Positions 5,881-5,994 of a stretch of 5,994 nt of DNA are shown here, piece after piece. The DNA is from Candidatus Coatesiibacteriota bacterium. Lineage in GTDB: Bacteria; B130-G9. The DNA lies in contig JAFGIT010000070.1 in NCBI GenBank assembly GCA_016929465.1, positions 1 to 5,994 on the forward strand. The letters are read 5' to 3'. The notes under the pieces are model-generated. The model did no database searches. It was not told where the DNA came from and was given only the letters and a program-made list of their open reading frames with translations. Each line of letters opens with the position of its first letter. The stretch's first letter is position 1. A program made the position numbers and the translations under genes.

Positions 5881-5994
5881 GGGGCATGGGTGTAGGACGG
5901 GCTTTCCGAGGCTGAGCCATAAATCACGACGGTTCTTTCGTAGGGGCGATTCACGAATCGCCCATATAAGATTTTCGGATAATCATGCTGACTA
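5881..5994. other. Intergenic region at the right edge without a gene
   Basis: Between the tandem array and the window edge there is no open frame with a start site and more than a dozen or so codons on either strand. It holds GTGTAGGACGGGCTTTCC (from about 5890), which looks like another fragment of a dispersed GTAGG-type repeat, the small palindrome GGCTGAGCC at 5912-5920, and the 9-bp hairpin above. Confidence 0.5.
5944..5963. repeat. Perfect 9-bp inverted repeat (hairpin), probable dispersed palindromic repeat
   Basis: GGGCGATTC (5944-5952) and GAATCGCCC (5955-5963) are perfect inverted copies two bases apart, preceded by GTAGG. As RNA it would form a stem of about 8 bp with a 4-base loop. 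No T-tract follows directly on either strand, although ATTTT comes eight bases later on the plus strand. The GTAGGGGCGATTC...GAATCGCCC form recalls intergenic palindromes dispersed in many bacterial genomes; that comparison is from memory. A terminator for a gene beyond 5994 is the alternative. Confidence 0.6.

Overview
All seven recognisable genes in this window lie on the minus strand, so transcription runs from the right end of the window to the left. The window suggests a Gram-negative-type bacterium of moderate GC content. It carries a lipoprotein with a classical lipobox, sigma70-like promoter elements, Shine-Dalgarno sequences, the conserved bacterial block rpmF-plsX-fabH, and dispersed palindromic and short tandem repeats of a kind common in uncultured lineages. 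I cannot name the phylum from the sequence.

Layout in the direction of transcription. The right-hand 230 bases hold no gene. They contain a perfect 9-bp inverted repeat, an 8-9 bp tandem array built on GGTCAA (TTGACC in the direction of transcription), and a near-consensus promoter. Next come a SUMF1/FGE-like secreted lipoprotein (5726-5049) and an overlapping DNA methyltransferase with a TSPPYW motif (5071-4256). A 101-base gap with a weak inverted repeat and a weak promoter candidate follows. Then comes a tight housekeeping block: ndk (4154-3714), rpmF (3712-3530), plsX (3525-2518) and fabH (2499-1513), with gaps of 1, 4 and 18 bases. Only 21 bases after fabH, behind a very strong Shine-Dalgarno, starts a second DNA methyltransferase of a different class. 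It stays open for 497 codons to the left edge of the window and carries a C-terminal Mrr-like nuclease domain.

How the genes work together. PlsX and FabH supply the acyl-phosphate and initiation steps of phospholipid and fatty acid synthesis. L32 (rpmF) and nucleoside diphosphate kinase tie this block to growth. The two methyltransferases flank the block and are probably accessory or defence functions. The left one looks like a one-polypeptide modification-plus-nuclease protein, sitting where fabD often follows fabH. The 1-1491 gene is easy to miss because it has no stop codon in the window and a 290-codon shadow frame lies opposite it. I did not find a clearly new multi-gene system. The fusion gene, its position in the lipid operon, and the repeat-derived promoter are the points most worth following.
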